64,000 nt of DNA from Amphibalanus amphitrite (lineage: Eukaryota > Arthropoda > Thecostraca > Balanomorpha > Balanidae), in NCBI RefSeq assembly GCF_019059575.1, contig NW_024881568.1:381501-445500 (forward strand). Reading direction: 5' to 3'. How positions within the stretch are numbered: the first letter of the stretch is position 1; every line of letters begins with the position of its first letter. Under the pieces are notes generated by a model that saw nothing but the letters and a program-made list of their open reading frames with translations, ran no database searches and was not told the origin of the DNA. This document shows, in pieces, positions 26,101 to 38,100 of the stretch. Made by a program: the position numbers and the translations under genes.

Positions 26101-29100
26101 TACAAAATGTATATCTCAGAATTTTGATATCGATGACCTAAGGTCAGGTCAATTTTGCGACCTCCCCATTATAAGTCAATGGGAGAAAATTCAAATGCGC
26201 CTCTTTTGGACGAAAGACATTATAAACACTCCCAAACACTGAATTACAAGTGGTTTAGACACACTGAACATGAAAATGGTGTCCGTGACCCCTGTTTATG
26301 CCCTGAGGTCATCTAAGGTCACGAATAGTATCTAACAGTTTTTCGCAAATAACTTTTGATAGAGGCATGCTAGAGCGATGAAAACGCCTTAGATGTGTTC
26401 AGCTCGACGATACGGATCGACTGATATGCAACACGACCCTTTCCGGTCAGGTCATGACCTTGACCTGAGGTCAAATTTTCAAGTTGACCTTTCAAGGTCA
26501 AGTTATAGTTCATTCGATGCGTCTTGACGAGAGGAACACGATGCCGGTAAAAGTAAGCTCGTACAAGGCTTGAGTCAAAAGTTATTGCAGAAAAACTGTT
26601 TCCGAAAAAATCGGCTATTTTTGCAGTTTTTGCCCCCTGCAGGCAAAACCGTTGACGTTAGGTCAAATCTGAGAGAATTACTCAGAAAGGGCGTTAATAG
26701 GGCTATCGAATGCGCTTTTCCGCGCCGCTGTAGCTCTATTGGTTCCCGAGTTATACGTTGGCTTCTTGGAAATTGTCGACATTCGACCTTGAAATCGGCG
26801 AAATTTTGCCTTCAATGACCTCTGGTGACCTGACCTTTGACCTGACCAAAAAATTGACCGAAGTGATTTCCTCATTATTTTTGACGCTCTTTCGAACGCC
26901 GCCTTCCGCGTGTCGCTACGTGGCCCAGGAGCCGAGTTAGAAGGGGGGGTGTTCAAACACCCCCCCCCCAGCAGGGCGTGGAAATCCAGGACCCCCAGCC
27001 GGGCGCGGGTTAATGTAGTTATGAACGAGGCAGTAGACTCCCCAGTCTTCTGCCGAAGCCTACGGAACTTTACTCTTTCTGACATGATATCCCGCGGCTT
27101 ATCAAACAAATGCTGAAGGAGTGACAAACACTGTGCCATTCCCCCGTCTTCCGACTTCACCTGTACCCGGGAGTCCGTTCCCGAGTCAGTTCCTGTGCGG
27201 GTGTCACCTGACAGCGGCGCGTCCTGAGGCTCCGCCGCTGGCTCCGCCGCTGGCACCGCCGCAGGCACCGCTGCCGCCTCCGCCACCCGGTAGCGCCGCC
27301 GACCCTCCTGCCCGAGGCAGTGCAGCAGAAGCGCGCGCTGTCTGGCCTCATCCCACTGAGACCAGCCGATGGTCGTGGCGTACAGCTCAAAATCCGCATA
27401 CCAAGCACTCCAAGGAACACTTCCAGCCGCGGCCGTGTCCATGAAGGGTCCCGGCGGACGAATCCCGTCCATGGTCGCCTCCGCTTGAGCGCACTCACTC
27501 GTCGCCAAAATGTACTGTCTTGCCGTGTATTGGCAGAACACACAAAGTCAAGACAGTTATTAGTAAAACGACATAACGCACAACAGCACCGCAGCCGAGC
27601 GTCCACCACGAGCTCCGCACCAAGACTGCCCTCGTCCCTGACCCCGGCCGCTCGGCCCTCCAAGGTCACCCGCCAGGCGGCAGCACTGACGGGTGACATA
27701 AGGCCACTAAATACTACAAGAAGGATGACTCTTACTTCCCAACGGAGTCGATCTGACAAGGCTTTACTTATTGCAGCCGAAATCTGCCTTTTATACCGAT
27801 TTCAGCACACACGAAATCAGTGCACACGACTCCCGATCTCAATACCGCGCCTATAGCCTGGCAGGTAGGCTGTGCCGCATAGCTGCGCTGTACTGCGGTA
27901 CAGCCTACCACTTCAGTGAAACTGCGGCTCGCCAGGACTGAAATCAACCACTCCGCACCATTCTGTTCGCCGCAATAGCAACAATACAGGCTACGCAGAA
28001 CCGCTGTGCTGGAGCGGCAGTCCTTCCGGTGCCGTCTGTGTTTTGGTTCCGGTGCGCCGGCCTCACCGTATGGTTCGTTTCCGTCTATCGGATAGCGAGG
28101 GAGCCCCACACAGCGCGAGGAACCGGTGCGGCGGCTGCGTGAGATACGACGCAATCACACGACATACTGGGGCGCGGCTCGGCGGCAAGCTACCGTGAAA
28201 ACATCCGACATAGGCAATATCAGCAACGCCACAACCCCGGAAAATAATGTAAATAGGGGGAATAGCTAATGTAGCCCAACGGAAACTTGCACCCAGTTGT
28301 AATGCAGCGATGGTTCTTGATGCTGACTTTACGTTAACCCGCGCCCTGCTGGGGGGGGGGGGGTGTTTGAACACCCCCCTTGTGGTTTTTCGCGAATATC
28401 TCAAAAACGGCGGCGCTCCGCGCCGCCGTTTTTGGTACACCTTATCATACATCAATTCTACACATGTTGTGAAAATTTCAGACCAAGGTCATTCAAGGTC
28501 AGGTCACCAGGTCACAAAGTTTCCATGTCTGTCATAGCTACACCGAGTGACCGATCGCTTTGAAACTTTCAGCGATTGCTAAGAGCAATAGCATGTACAA
28601 AATGTATATCTCAGAATTTTGATATCGATGACCTAAGGTCAGGTCAATTTTGCGACCTCCCCATTATAAGTCAATGGGAGAAAATTGAAATGCGCCTCTT
28701 TTGGACGAAAGACATTATAAACACTCCCGAACACCGAATTACAAGTGGTTTAGACACACTGAACATGAAAATGGTGTCTGTGACCCCTGTTTATGCCCTG
28801 AGGTCATCTTAGGTCACGAATGGTAGCTAACAGTTTTTCTCAAATAACTTTTGATAGAGGCATGCTAGAGCGATGAAAACGCCTTAGATGTGTTCAGCTC
28901 GACGATACGGATCGACTGATATGCAACATGACCCTTTCCGGTCAGGTCATGACCTTGACCTGAGGTCAAATTTTCAAGTTGACCTTTCAAGGTCAAGTTA
29001 TAGTTCATTCGATGCGTCTTGACGAGAGCAACACGATGCCGGTAAAAGTAAGCTCGTACAAGGCTTGGGTCAAAAGTTATTGCAGAAAAACTATTTCCGA

Positions 29101-32100
29101 AAAAATCGACTATTTTTGCAGTTTTTGCCCCCTGCAGGCAAAAAGGTTGACGTTAGGTCAAATCTGAGAGAAATACTCAGAAAGGGCGTTAATAGGGCTA
29201 TCGAATGCGCTTTTCCGCGGCGCTGTAGCTCTATTGGTTGCCGAGTTATGCGTTGGCTTCTTGGAAGTTTTCGACATTCGACCCGGAAATCGGCGAAATT
29301 TTGCCTTCAATGACCTCTGGTGACCTGACCTTTGACCTGACCAAAAAATTGACCGAAGTAATTTCCTCATTATTTTTGACGCTCTTTCGAACGCCGCCTT
29401 CCGCGTATCGCTACGTGGCCCAGGAGCCGAGTTAGAAGGGGGGGGTGTTCAAACACCCCCCCCCCCCGCAGGGCGTGGAAATCCAGGACCCCCAGCCGGG
29501 CGCGGGTTAAAAGTAGGGCAAGGTGCAGTAAGTTATTTTAGTGAAGAATCTGCTCGGAATGTATAAATGCGGTATGGAAAAGAAGTGAAGCAAAGAAGAC
29601 TAGCAAAACATCCGGTGGTCGTCATCTGCCTCTCAAAGGCATGTCTTTGATATTGATCAGTGATCAATTGACAAAGTGATAGCAATGACTCGTAAGATTC
29701 ATGACCCTTGACTGCGACCCCTGTCAACGATATTTCCCCATGCAGGGCACTCACAAACGCCGGGTTGCCGGAGAGGCTGATGGAGCGGATGCTGGAAGCG
29801 ATGGTGACGAGCTCTGTGATCCTGGACAGGTCGCAGATGTGGTTGTCCGACAGGTCCAGCACTCGCAGCGAGGGCAGGTTGCTGCTCAGAAGGGCGCCCA
29901 GCTCCGGCAGGTGGTCTGCCAAATGCAGCAATAGACATATAAATGTCACGAGTGAAGTGGCTTACTATGCTGTGTATTTAGAGGTGCGAGATCGAGTTAC
30001 AGTATCACTTATTTTTTAATGAAATATGTCATTAAGCACACCCCACATGCCTTGTTCAAAAGCACAGCGCCATTGTTGTCCGTCTTTGATAACTTTCAAT
30101 AGTTCATTCAAGAACATCACAATTTAAGCCAAACCCCATCGTTCCGGCTTTTGACTATAAGGTCATGCATGGTTAGTTGTCATTTGTATGCACGCCCCAA
30201 CAGTTTGTCTCATTTCATGACATGCTCCAGTAACGGGCACCGCTAAGCCAACGAATATCCGCCGCATCATGTCATCGATCCGCCGTGACACGACAACGAA
30301 TGTGGGAACCTGGCCGTCTGTCAGCTGGACACTGCCGACATTCAACCTCTGTCAGTCGGACCCTACCGACCCTCGCCCTCTGTCAGGTAAAGCCTGCCTT
30401 AGAGAGCTGCATCCGCTGTCAGTGCTGTATCCTGCCACCCCTCACCGTCTGTCAGCTGTGTCCTGCCGAGTCCCAGGTACTCGAGCGGAGGACAGCGGGT
30501 CAGCAGGGCTGTCAGACCGGCGGCCAGTCGGTTCCCGTACAGCTGCAGTGACCTCAGTGACCTCGGCAGGTCGTGACCCTGGACCTCGGTGAGGTCGTTG
30601 CAGGCCAGGGAGCAGCTGCTGAGGTGGCTCAGTGCACACATCTGCTCGCCGAGCGAGGAGATCTGTAACGTAGTGGAGACACTGATGTTGCACCTAGCAG
30701 TTACCGACAGCAGACACTTTGAGGGAACCGGAACAACGGAACAATAAATCATGTGAGCTAGGAAAAAACGAGAAAATTATCAACAGCTGTTTGTTCCGTG
30801 GCCCTGGCTATCGTCCCCTTACTCTGTAAGCAGGGCGCTTTGCACACCAATATGCTTGCAAATTAGCGTTTAATAATTACCATATAAGCAGCACGCCTTG
30901 AAAGATTGTCTGTGGGATTACCCCAAACTATTGGAGTACGGAGCTATTCTTGAGCATAGTTTCGTGACTTTCCCTGGGAAGGTGACGTCAATTCCCGACC
31001 TTTGGTAGCGCCCACAATGATGTACCCGCCGACTTATTATGACAAAAGTTTGAGACAAGAGTTGACTGCCCTCCGACTGCTAGCAACTGGGAAATGCACT
31101 GCACAGCATCCATATAGCTCATATTGAAGTTGGAGATGCTAGCTATTTATGTGAAATGTATCAATTCATTGTTTTCCCCCAGTCGTGTATTTTCACTTTT
31201 CAGGCGTATTTTGTGCAATTTTACCTGAGTCTGCTTGAAAATTGCACTGAAATGAACAGAGTTTCTAAAGCCTTTGGCTCAAATATCTGTTTATTTGCTA
31301 ACATTCATGAATTAACCACGCCGAATCATGAAACCGGTTTTAATTGGCAAAGAGGGTTCATGGCTCTCATGCAGTGAAGGCTATATCCAATCAGTTTTTA
31401 TTTAATACGATGCAGCTGGTCGCGGACGACCGGTGAGCCTCTCCGGTCAATATCAGTCACTGTCCGACCATCCCCGCCCTGAGAGCCTCCGCGCCGGGTC
31501 AGTGGCATCCCCCCCCCCCCGCCGCGTGAGCTGCGAAAGCTCTCACAGCTCTGCGGTAGGTGTCTCGGGCGCCGGCCGAAACGCGGCCTCACTAATGCGC
31601 CAATCCGAACGAGGCGCCTCCCTTTATTAGATTGCCCGCAGAGCAATCAGGTTTGTGAGAAAAAAGCTTGCAGATTGTCTGCATTCCGCGAAGTGCCCAA
31701 ACATGCTAGTAAAAGAAGACACTGAGTGATTAAGAAGCCTCTGGTAATTCGGTCAGCGCGATACGCTGACCGAATTGCTGCGCCACACAAGATAACGCGA
31801 TTGCTCTCATAAGTAAGCGTTTACGATTTTTATGGTAAACTCTAATTGGACGTTAGGTACATGAAAAGGCCGTTAGATGTACAGTCTGTCTTGAAAGTAC
31901 CGCAGCATGGTCTGCGGCAGCCCGGCGAACTAAAGGTCGGGAGCTCGGTGGTTTGAGAGCCCCAGAGCACGTGACGGCAGTGAGCCAGGAGAGAGTGACC
32001 GGGCAGGTGGCGTGGGGTGCCGCTCTCCCTTACTCTTTCCACCCCGCTGAGGCGCCTGTCGCCCGGGGGCACGGGCCGTCCGCGAGCACGAGTGGAGAAC

Positions 32101-35100
32101 TTGACCGGCCCGCGAGTTACCTAAGTGTGGAACTACCCAGCGCCGAGCCGGCCGGATGACGTCACACCACGGCCAGTGCCGGCGCGGCGGCAGACTGGCC
32201 GAGATTGGCATGGTCTTAACTTGGCGAAGAGGCATCGGACGCCAAACTTCTGCTGCAGCTATTAATCACATTTCATGCGTTTCTTCTTCGAATACCTAAT
32301 GTGTAGGTGAGCGTACCTGCATTTAGCAGTGTGTGCTATGCTATGTGGATGGGCACATCCGACAGTCGACACACTGCGCAATGGATTCCGATATTGCTTC
32401 TGCTTGGCTGATACTGGCTTTGTGTCTTCGAACGAACCATTGAAAGGGAGGACGTCATTTTTAAAGGTTGTTAGGTGCACTCAAACGTTCTAAGATAAGC
32501 AACTGCTGATTGAATTTCTGTCGAGGGTTGGTGGAACGCTCTGTTTACAAATGAGTATCTACCTACCTAGTACCTACCTGCAGTGGCAAATAACTGGGTC
32601 GCGGTCAGTTAGGCATGATTCACGATCACGAAGTCCCTTATCTTTTATTAGACTTATTAAGCCCAATGTGCAACATTTGCGTCTTTTCGCGTTGTATCGG
32701 GTAGCAAATGAGAAAATCTGCTTCTTCTCCACAGCCCTCAATTCAAGAAACCGTCCTTTTCCTTATCGCATCATTCCAGAACATAATTTTCAAACATGCA
32801 TGGGTATCTTCCCCACAAAAAAAAACAGTAGTTTCCTTCGGCTCCAATGCGCCGCTCGCCCAGGGAGACGAAAGTGTTATATTCTCGGCGGTCCAGTCTG
32901 CATTCTGCAGCACACTCAAACTTGTCGGACCCCCAGCGCACGACTGAACGATTCGTATTGTTGTGAGTGACTGTGACAATTCACTGGTGGTTTCGGAATA
33001 ATTAACAGGCGGCGCAGCCCAGTGCCTCTTACAATGAATTACAGTGGCGAATGCACTATTGCAGAGAAGAAATGGATTGAGCAGATGCCCAACCTCGCTG
33101 TATTATCAACTAAACATTAGGTACGCTTTACATTTTAATCAGGCAATCATGTAAACAAACGACTTGCGAGTTGCGACCCTTCCGCCTTACATAACACGGC
33201 AGAATGCCCCTGAGTCGGCTAAACTACACTGCATCTCTTCAAACCTTAAGTGTTTTACAATTTACCACTCAGCTATGCAACAGGCTTATAATTCACTGCT
33301 CAAGTCTCAACCCCTTTTTCCCTATCATCTTTTTGGCACCGTCAATCGCCATCTGCGCTGCCCACTGTCCAGCAAATAATCCGGCCGTCTCCAGTTCTCT
33401 GGCAAGGGCTTCCAAACTCAAGCGAACTCACCGAAGTTTCGCCATTCAATGCGCAGGATCTGTACAATTGAGTTTGAGAGCCTCTGGGTTGGCTCGGCGC
33501 GCCTGCGCCGCGCCGTTGGTCCGGCCAAGTACGCGAGTGACGTCATGCTATAAGCGTCATCCCCCGACCAAAGTCACCAATCAGAGCCCTAGAATCGACT
33601 TGTAGTTCCACACTTAGGTAACTCGCGACCGGCCCGGCCGATCCCTCGGTGGCCGGATCACCCTTGGAACCGTTTTATTCTCGACGAAAAGACAGACATA
33701 GCCAATCTAAAGCGGTGGCGGATCCAGGGGGGCAAAATGGGCATTTGCCCCTTGTTGTGTCGTGAGATTTGTCCGTGTTACTTCATAGCTGAGACTTTAT
33801 CTTGGGTTAGAGCTTGTATTGCGCAGTCAGTCGCACTACGTCGGACACACAACCTCGACAACAACCAGCCATATATGGGCAACAGAGAGGCCCCGTGAAA
33901 AAGGAAGACAACAACTGACACGTCCTCTAAAACACTGCAATAGCTAAAGTCCTGCCGGCCAGCTTGGTCAAGGCAAATACACAACACTCCTCCCCACTAA
34001 ATTAAGCTCCAGCTTTTGAATTGACACAAACCATTTTTTAGAAGCCAGCACACAGATCACATACATACATCTACATAAGCTTCGGCTACAGGTTGAGACG
34101 TTTCACTGGTACCCGTGTCCGGGTGGAGCGCCTCAGCATCACTTCAGGCTCCGGCGCCGGCTGTCGGGTTGATAGCGGCGCTGGACGTCTGGGCGAGTCA
34201 GCGGCCTGTTCAGCAGCAGCTCCTTCGCGCACGGGCGTCGGCTCGCGTGCTGGTTCTTGTTGAGCTTCCGGGGGAGATGACAACGGTTCCTGCTCTGCAG
34301 ACAGCGACTCAGGGCGGGCCGTCTCCGGAACAACGATTTCCCGTCGGATGCCTTCGTCGTCGTCTTCTTGCATAGCCGGACGCGGATGACGAGGAGACGC
34401 CATTGGGATTGTCAGCAACTGGTCGATGTGGCGCTTCCAGACCTGGTCATGTACCTGAACCAGGTAGTGCTTGGTCCCTACCACATCCATCACCTCTCCC
34501 TCCGCCCATTTTCCGCGACCGCGGTAGTCTCGGGCGAGGACCGCGTCACCGATGGCAACCTGTCGAGGCTGACCATGACGTAGCTCGACTTGCGTTTGCT
34601 GCTTGTTCTGGATTTGAGAGGTCAGATCAGGCTTCAGAAGATCTAGCCTCGTACGTAGCTGTCGTCCCAACATCAGTTCGGAGGGCGTTCTTCCTGTAGT
34701 AGCCTGTGGAGTGTTTCGATACGCCATCAGGAAGTTTGGCAGGTTCATCTTCTTTCCACTTGTGGCCTTCAGGTAGCCCTTGAGACAGCCAACAGCTCGC
34801 TCTGCTGCTCCGTTCGTTGCGGGTTTGAACGGTGCGGTTCGGACATGCCGAATTCCATTCCGCTTCAAGAATCCTTCGAATTCCTTGCTCACGAGTTGCG
34901 GTCCATTGTCTGTGACGATTTGGTGAGGTAGGCCAAAACGTGCAAACACATTCAGGAGATGCTCGATAGTCTTTTCTGATGTGATGTGCTTCATTGGAGC
35001 GATTTCCATCCACTTCGAGAAACTGTCGATGAGGACAACGTACAGTTTCCCATCAACTGGGCCAGCGAAATCCAGATGGATTCGCTGCCACGGACCCTTT

Positions 35101-38100
35101 GCAAACTCCCATGGATGCAGGTCCGAACATGGTGGTTCAGCTCTCTTTTGCCAGCATCCTTGGCATCTTCGCACTTCTGCTTCAACTTCTTTGTCCATGT
35201 TTGGCCACCAGACGTGCATCCTGGCCAGCTGCTTCATTCTGACCATTCCTTGATGACCTTCATGTAGTTCTTCAAGAACTCTTTCCCTCAGATTCGGTGG
35301 AACTACCACTCGACAGCCCCATATTAGGCATCCTTGCTCCACCGTCAGCTCTGTTTGTCTGACCTTGAACGCATGTAGAGCTTCTCCGACTTTGTCTGGC
35401 CATCCTTTGTTTACGAAGTTGACCACTTTTGCGAGCAGCGGGTCTCTTGCCGTCTCACGCTGGATCGCTGCAGCAGTGACTGGGTTGAGAGAACTCAACT
35501 GGCCAATCAGGCACACGGTGCATTCATCTTCTGGTGCACTTGAATTCATCACGGAGGTTCCTTTTGGTAGACGCGATAGCCAGTCTGCTACCGGTATCTG
35601 TTCAGACCTCCTGACTTCCACGGTGAAGTCGTACTCTGCCATTTTCATCGTCCATCTCTGAATTCGGCTTGCTGCTAACGTTGGCAGTGGCGTTTTGGGA
35701 CCGATCACCTGAGCCAGTGGCTTGTTATCGGTCACGAGTTTGAAGTGACGTCCGTACAGAAACTGCTTCAGCCTTTCGAATGCCCAAACGATGCAGAGTC
35801 CTTCTTTTTCGATTTGTGAGTACTTCTTTTCATGTTCACTGAGTGATCTTGACACGTACAGCACAGGTCTTTCGGGAACACCCTGCACCAGGACTGCCCC
35901 CAGACCATGTGGACTGGCATCGGTGATGACAGTCACCTGTTCCTTCACGTCAAAGTGTCGGAGCACTTCAGCAGATGCCAGGCGGGCTCTGATTCTCGTG
36001 AAACTTTCTTCACAATTCTTTGACCACTTCCATTCTTTGTCCTTCTTCAGGAGTTCATTTAGTGGTTTCGCCATCTTCGACAGATTTTCCAGGAACTTGC
36101 TGTAAAACGTTACAGCTCCCAAGAACTCACGTAGTTCTCTTTGATTTGTTGGCGCGTTTGCCTCCAGCACCGGCTTCACTCGCTCGGGATCAGGTCGGAT
36201 TCCGTTTGCACCCAATCGCACTCCCAGATAGCGAACTTCCTTCGCCATGAACTGACACTTTTCCTTCTTGAGGCGCAGACCGTTTGTTTTCAGGATCTGC
36301 AGCACTTCATCCAGCCGCTTCAAGGCTTCTTCTTCAGTTTTTCCTGTGATGAGGATGTCGTCCAGCAGACATTTGACACCTGGTACTTTCTTCAAGATTC
36401 GGTCCATCGCTCTCTGAAAGAGCATTGGAGCTGACGCGACTCCATAGGGGAGCCTCAGCATCCGTTTCAGTCCGAACGGCGTGTTCAGGTAGCACAGTTC
36501 CTGACTTTCTTTTGACAACTTCATTTGCAGATAGGCTTGCGACAGATCCACCACAGATATGAACTTCGCAGGTCCGATGGTTGCCAGCAAGTCTTCGGTC
36601 TTCGGCAGAGGATGTACCGGTACGTTCAGGTACTGGTTCAGCGTCACTTTGAAGTCGCCACAGAGGCGTACGCTTCCATCTGGTTTGGGCACCACAACCA
36701 GTGGTGTTGCCCACTTCGGCGTCGGTTCATCATCTCGGAGATCTTCGATTACTCCCAGCGTCTTCCATCTTTCCAACTCCTTTTCCACTGCATCAGTCAG
36801 ACTGTAAGGTACTGACCTTGCTGGTTTGAAGACGGGCTCTGCGTCTTTCTTCAGTTCCAGATCAGCTTCCTGACCACTCATTGTTCCCAGTTCATCACTG
36901 AAGAGTTCTTCATGTTCCTTCAGCACTGCACTCAGCTTCTTCATATTCTTTTGTGGTTCAGGTTTTTCTTTCACGTGACCAACCAGACTTGACCAGTTCA
37001 GCTTGATTTCATGCAGCCAGTTCCTTCCGAGGAGGCATGGACCATTTCCTCCCACTACATATACTGGCATCTTCTTCTTCATTTGACCTTCGTACTGCAC
37101 ATCCACTTCTGTCATTCCTCTGACAGGTATTTCATGTCCTGTGTACGATGTGAGCTTACATCTGGTATTCTTCAAGTTGAGGCTTTCAGCCTGCGCTTCT
37201 GGAATCATGGTTACCGGACAGCCTGTGTCCACAATGAACGTAACGTTCTTCTCGTTGACAGCCATGTTCACTTTGATGGCTTCCTTCCCTTTTGATGTGC
37301 TTTGGTACACACACAGATTTTCTTCAACTTCATCATCTTGGTCTTCTTTTTCCACATTCAGCGTTTTTCCATTTCTGCACGCTGCTTCCAGATGTCCTTG
37401 TTTCCCACAGTTGTGGCATCTGACGTGGGGTGGTACCCTGCAGAACTTGATCAGGTGGTTCGTTTTCCCACACCTGAAGCAATGTCTCCTTTCAGTTTTC
37501 TCCAACTTCCACTTCCTGTTTTCTTCATTGTTTTCATTTTTCCATGTCTTCCCTTGACCATTTGCATTTTTCCATGGCCTCTTATCTTCATGGCTCTTTC
37601 TTTCATTTACATTCCATGGTTTCCTTCTTTCCTTCAGTGATTCATTTCTTTCTTTGTTATGCCACTTCACCTTGTTCACTGCTTCTTCTTCTGCACTTTT
37701 TCCCATTCTTCTTACTTGTTCATTCACTGTTGCGTCAGTTGACCATATCATAATGGCACGCGATAGGGTCAGCACTCTTTCCTTGAGCATTGACTCCTTG
37801 ACCTTGGAGGATGGGCACGTTGCTAAGAGCTTGTCCCTGATCAGATTGTCCATTTCCGAAGCTTCAAAATTGCATTTCCTTGCTTGCGTTTTCAGTTTAG
37901 CTACATACTCCTCTACCCTACCTCCTTCATATTGCATCATGTTGAAGACATGACGCTCCACCACCGTGTTCACTTGAGGCTTGAAATGCTTTTCCAATTG
38001 TGCTCTCAGTTTGACGTATGGGTCAGTTACATCAGCTATATCAGGCAGCGTATCAACAATTTCTTGTACATCCGGGCCAAGAAGATGTAGCACGATGTTC

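Larger units (their letters stand above)
21515..27718 (-). mobile_element. Young Ty3/Gypsy (mag-like) LTR retrotransposon 1
   Basis: Complete element on the minus strand with 208-bp LTRs (21515-21722 and 27511-27718) that look identical base for base, TG..CA ends and an exact 5-bp duplication AGAAG (21510-21514 and 27719-27723). A primer-binding site and polypurine tract are both visible. One gag-pol frame runs from 27472 to 21879, interrupted by a TTAA element at 25824-27009. A single gag-pol ORF and a Ser-tRNA-like primer site fit the mag lineage; the lineage call is inferred. Identical LTRs imply a recent insertion, and the TTAA element is younger still. Confidence 0.93.

Noticed and set aside
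26570..26818. Similar 82-residue frames at 26570 and 29065
   Set aside because: They are conserved only because the two family-A copies are nearly identical at the nucleotide level; diverged copies do not keep the frame.
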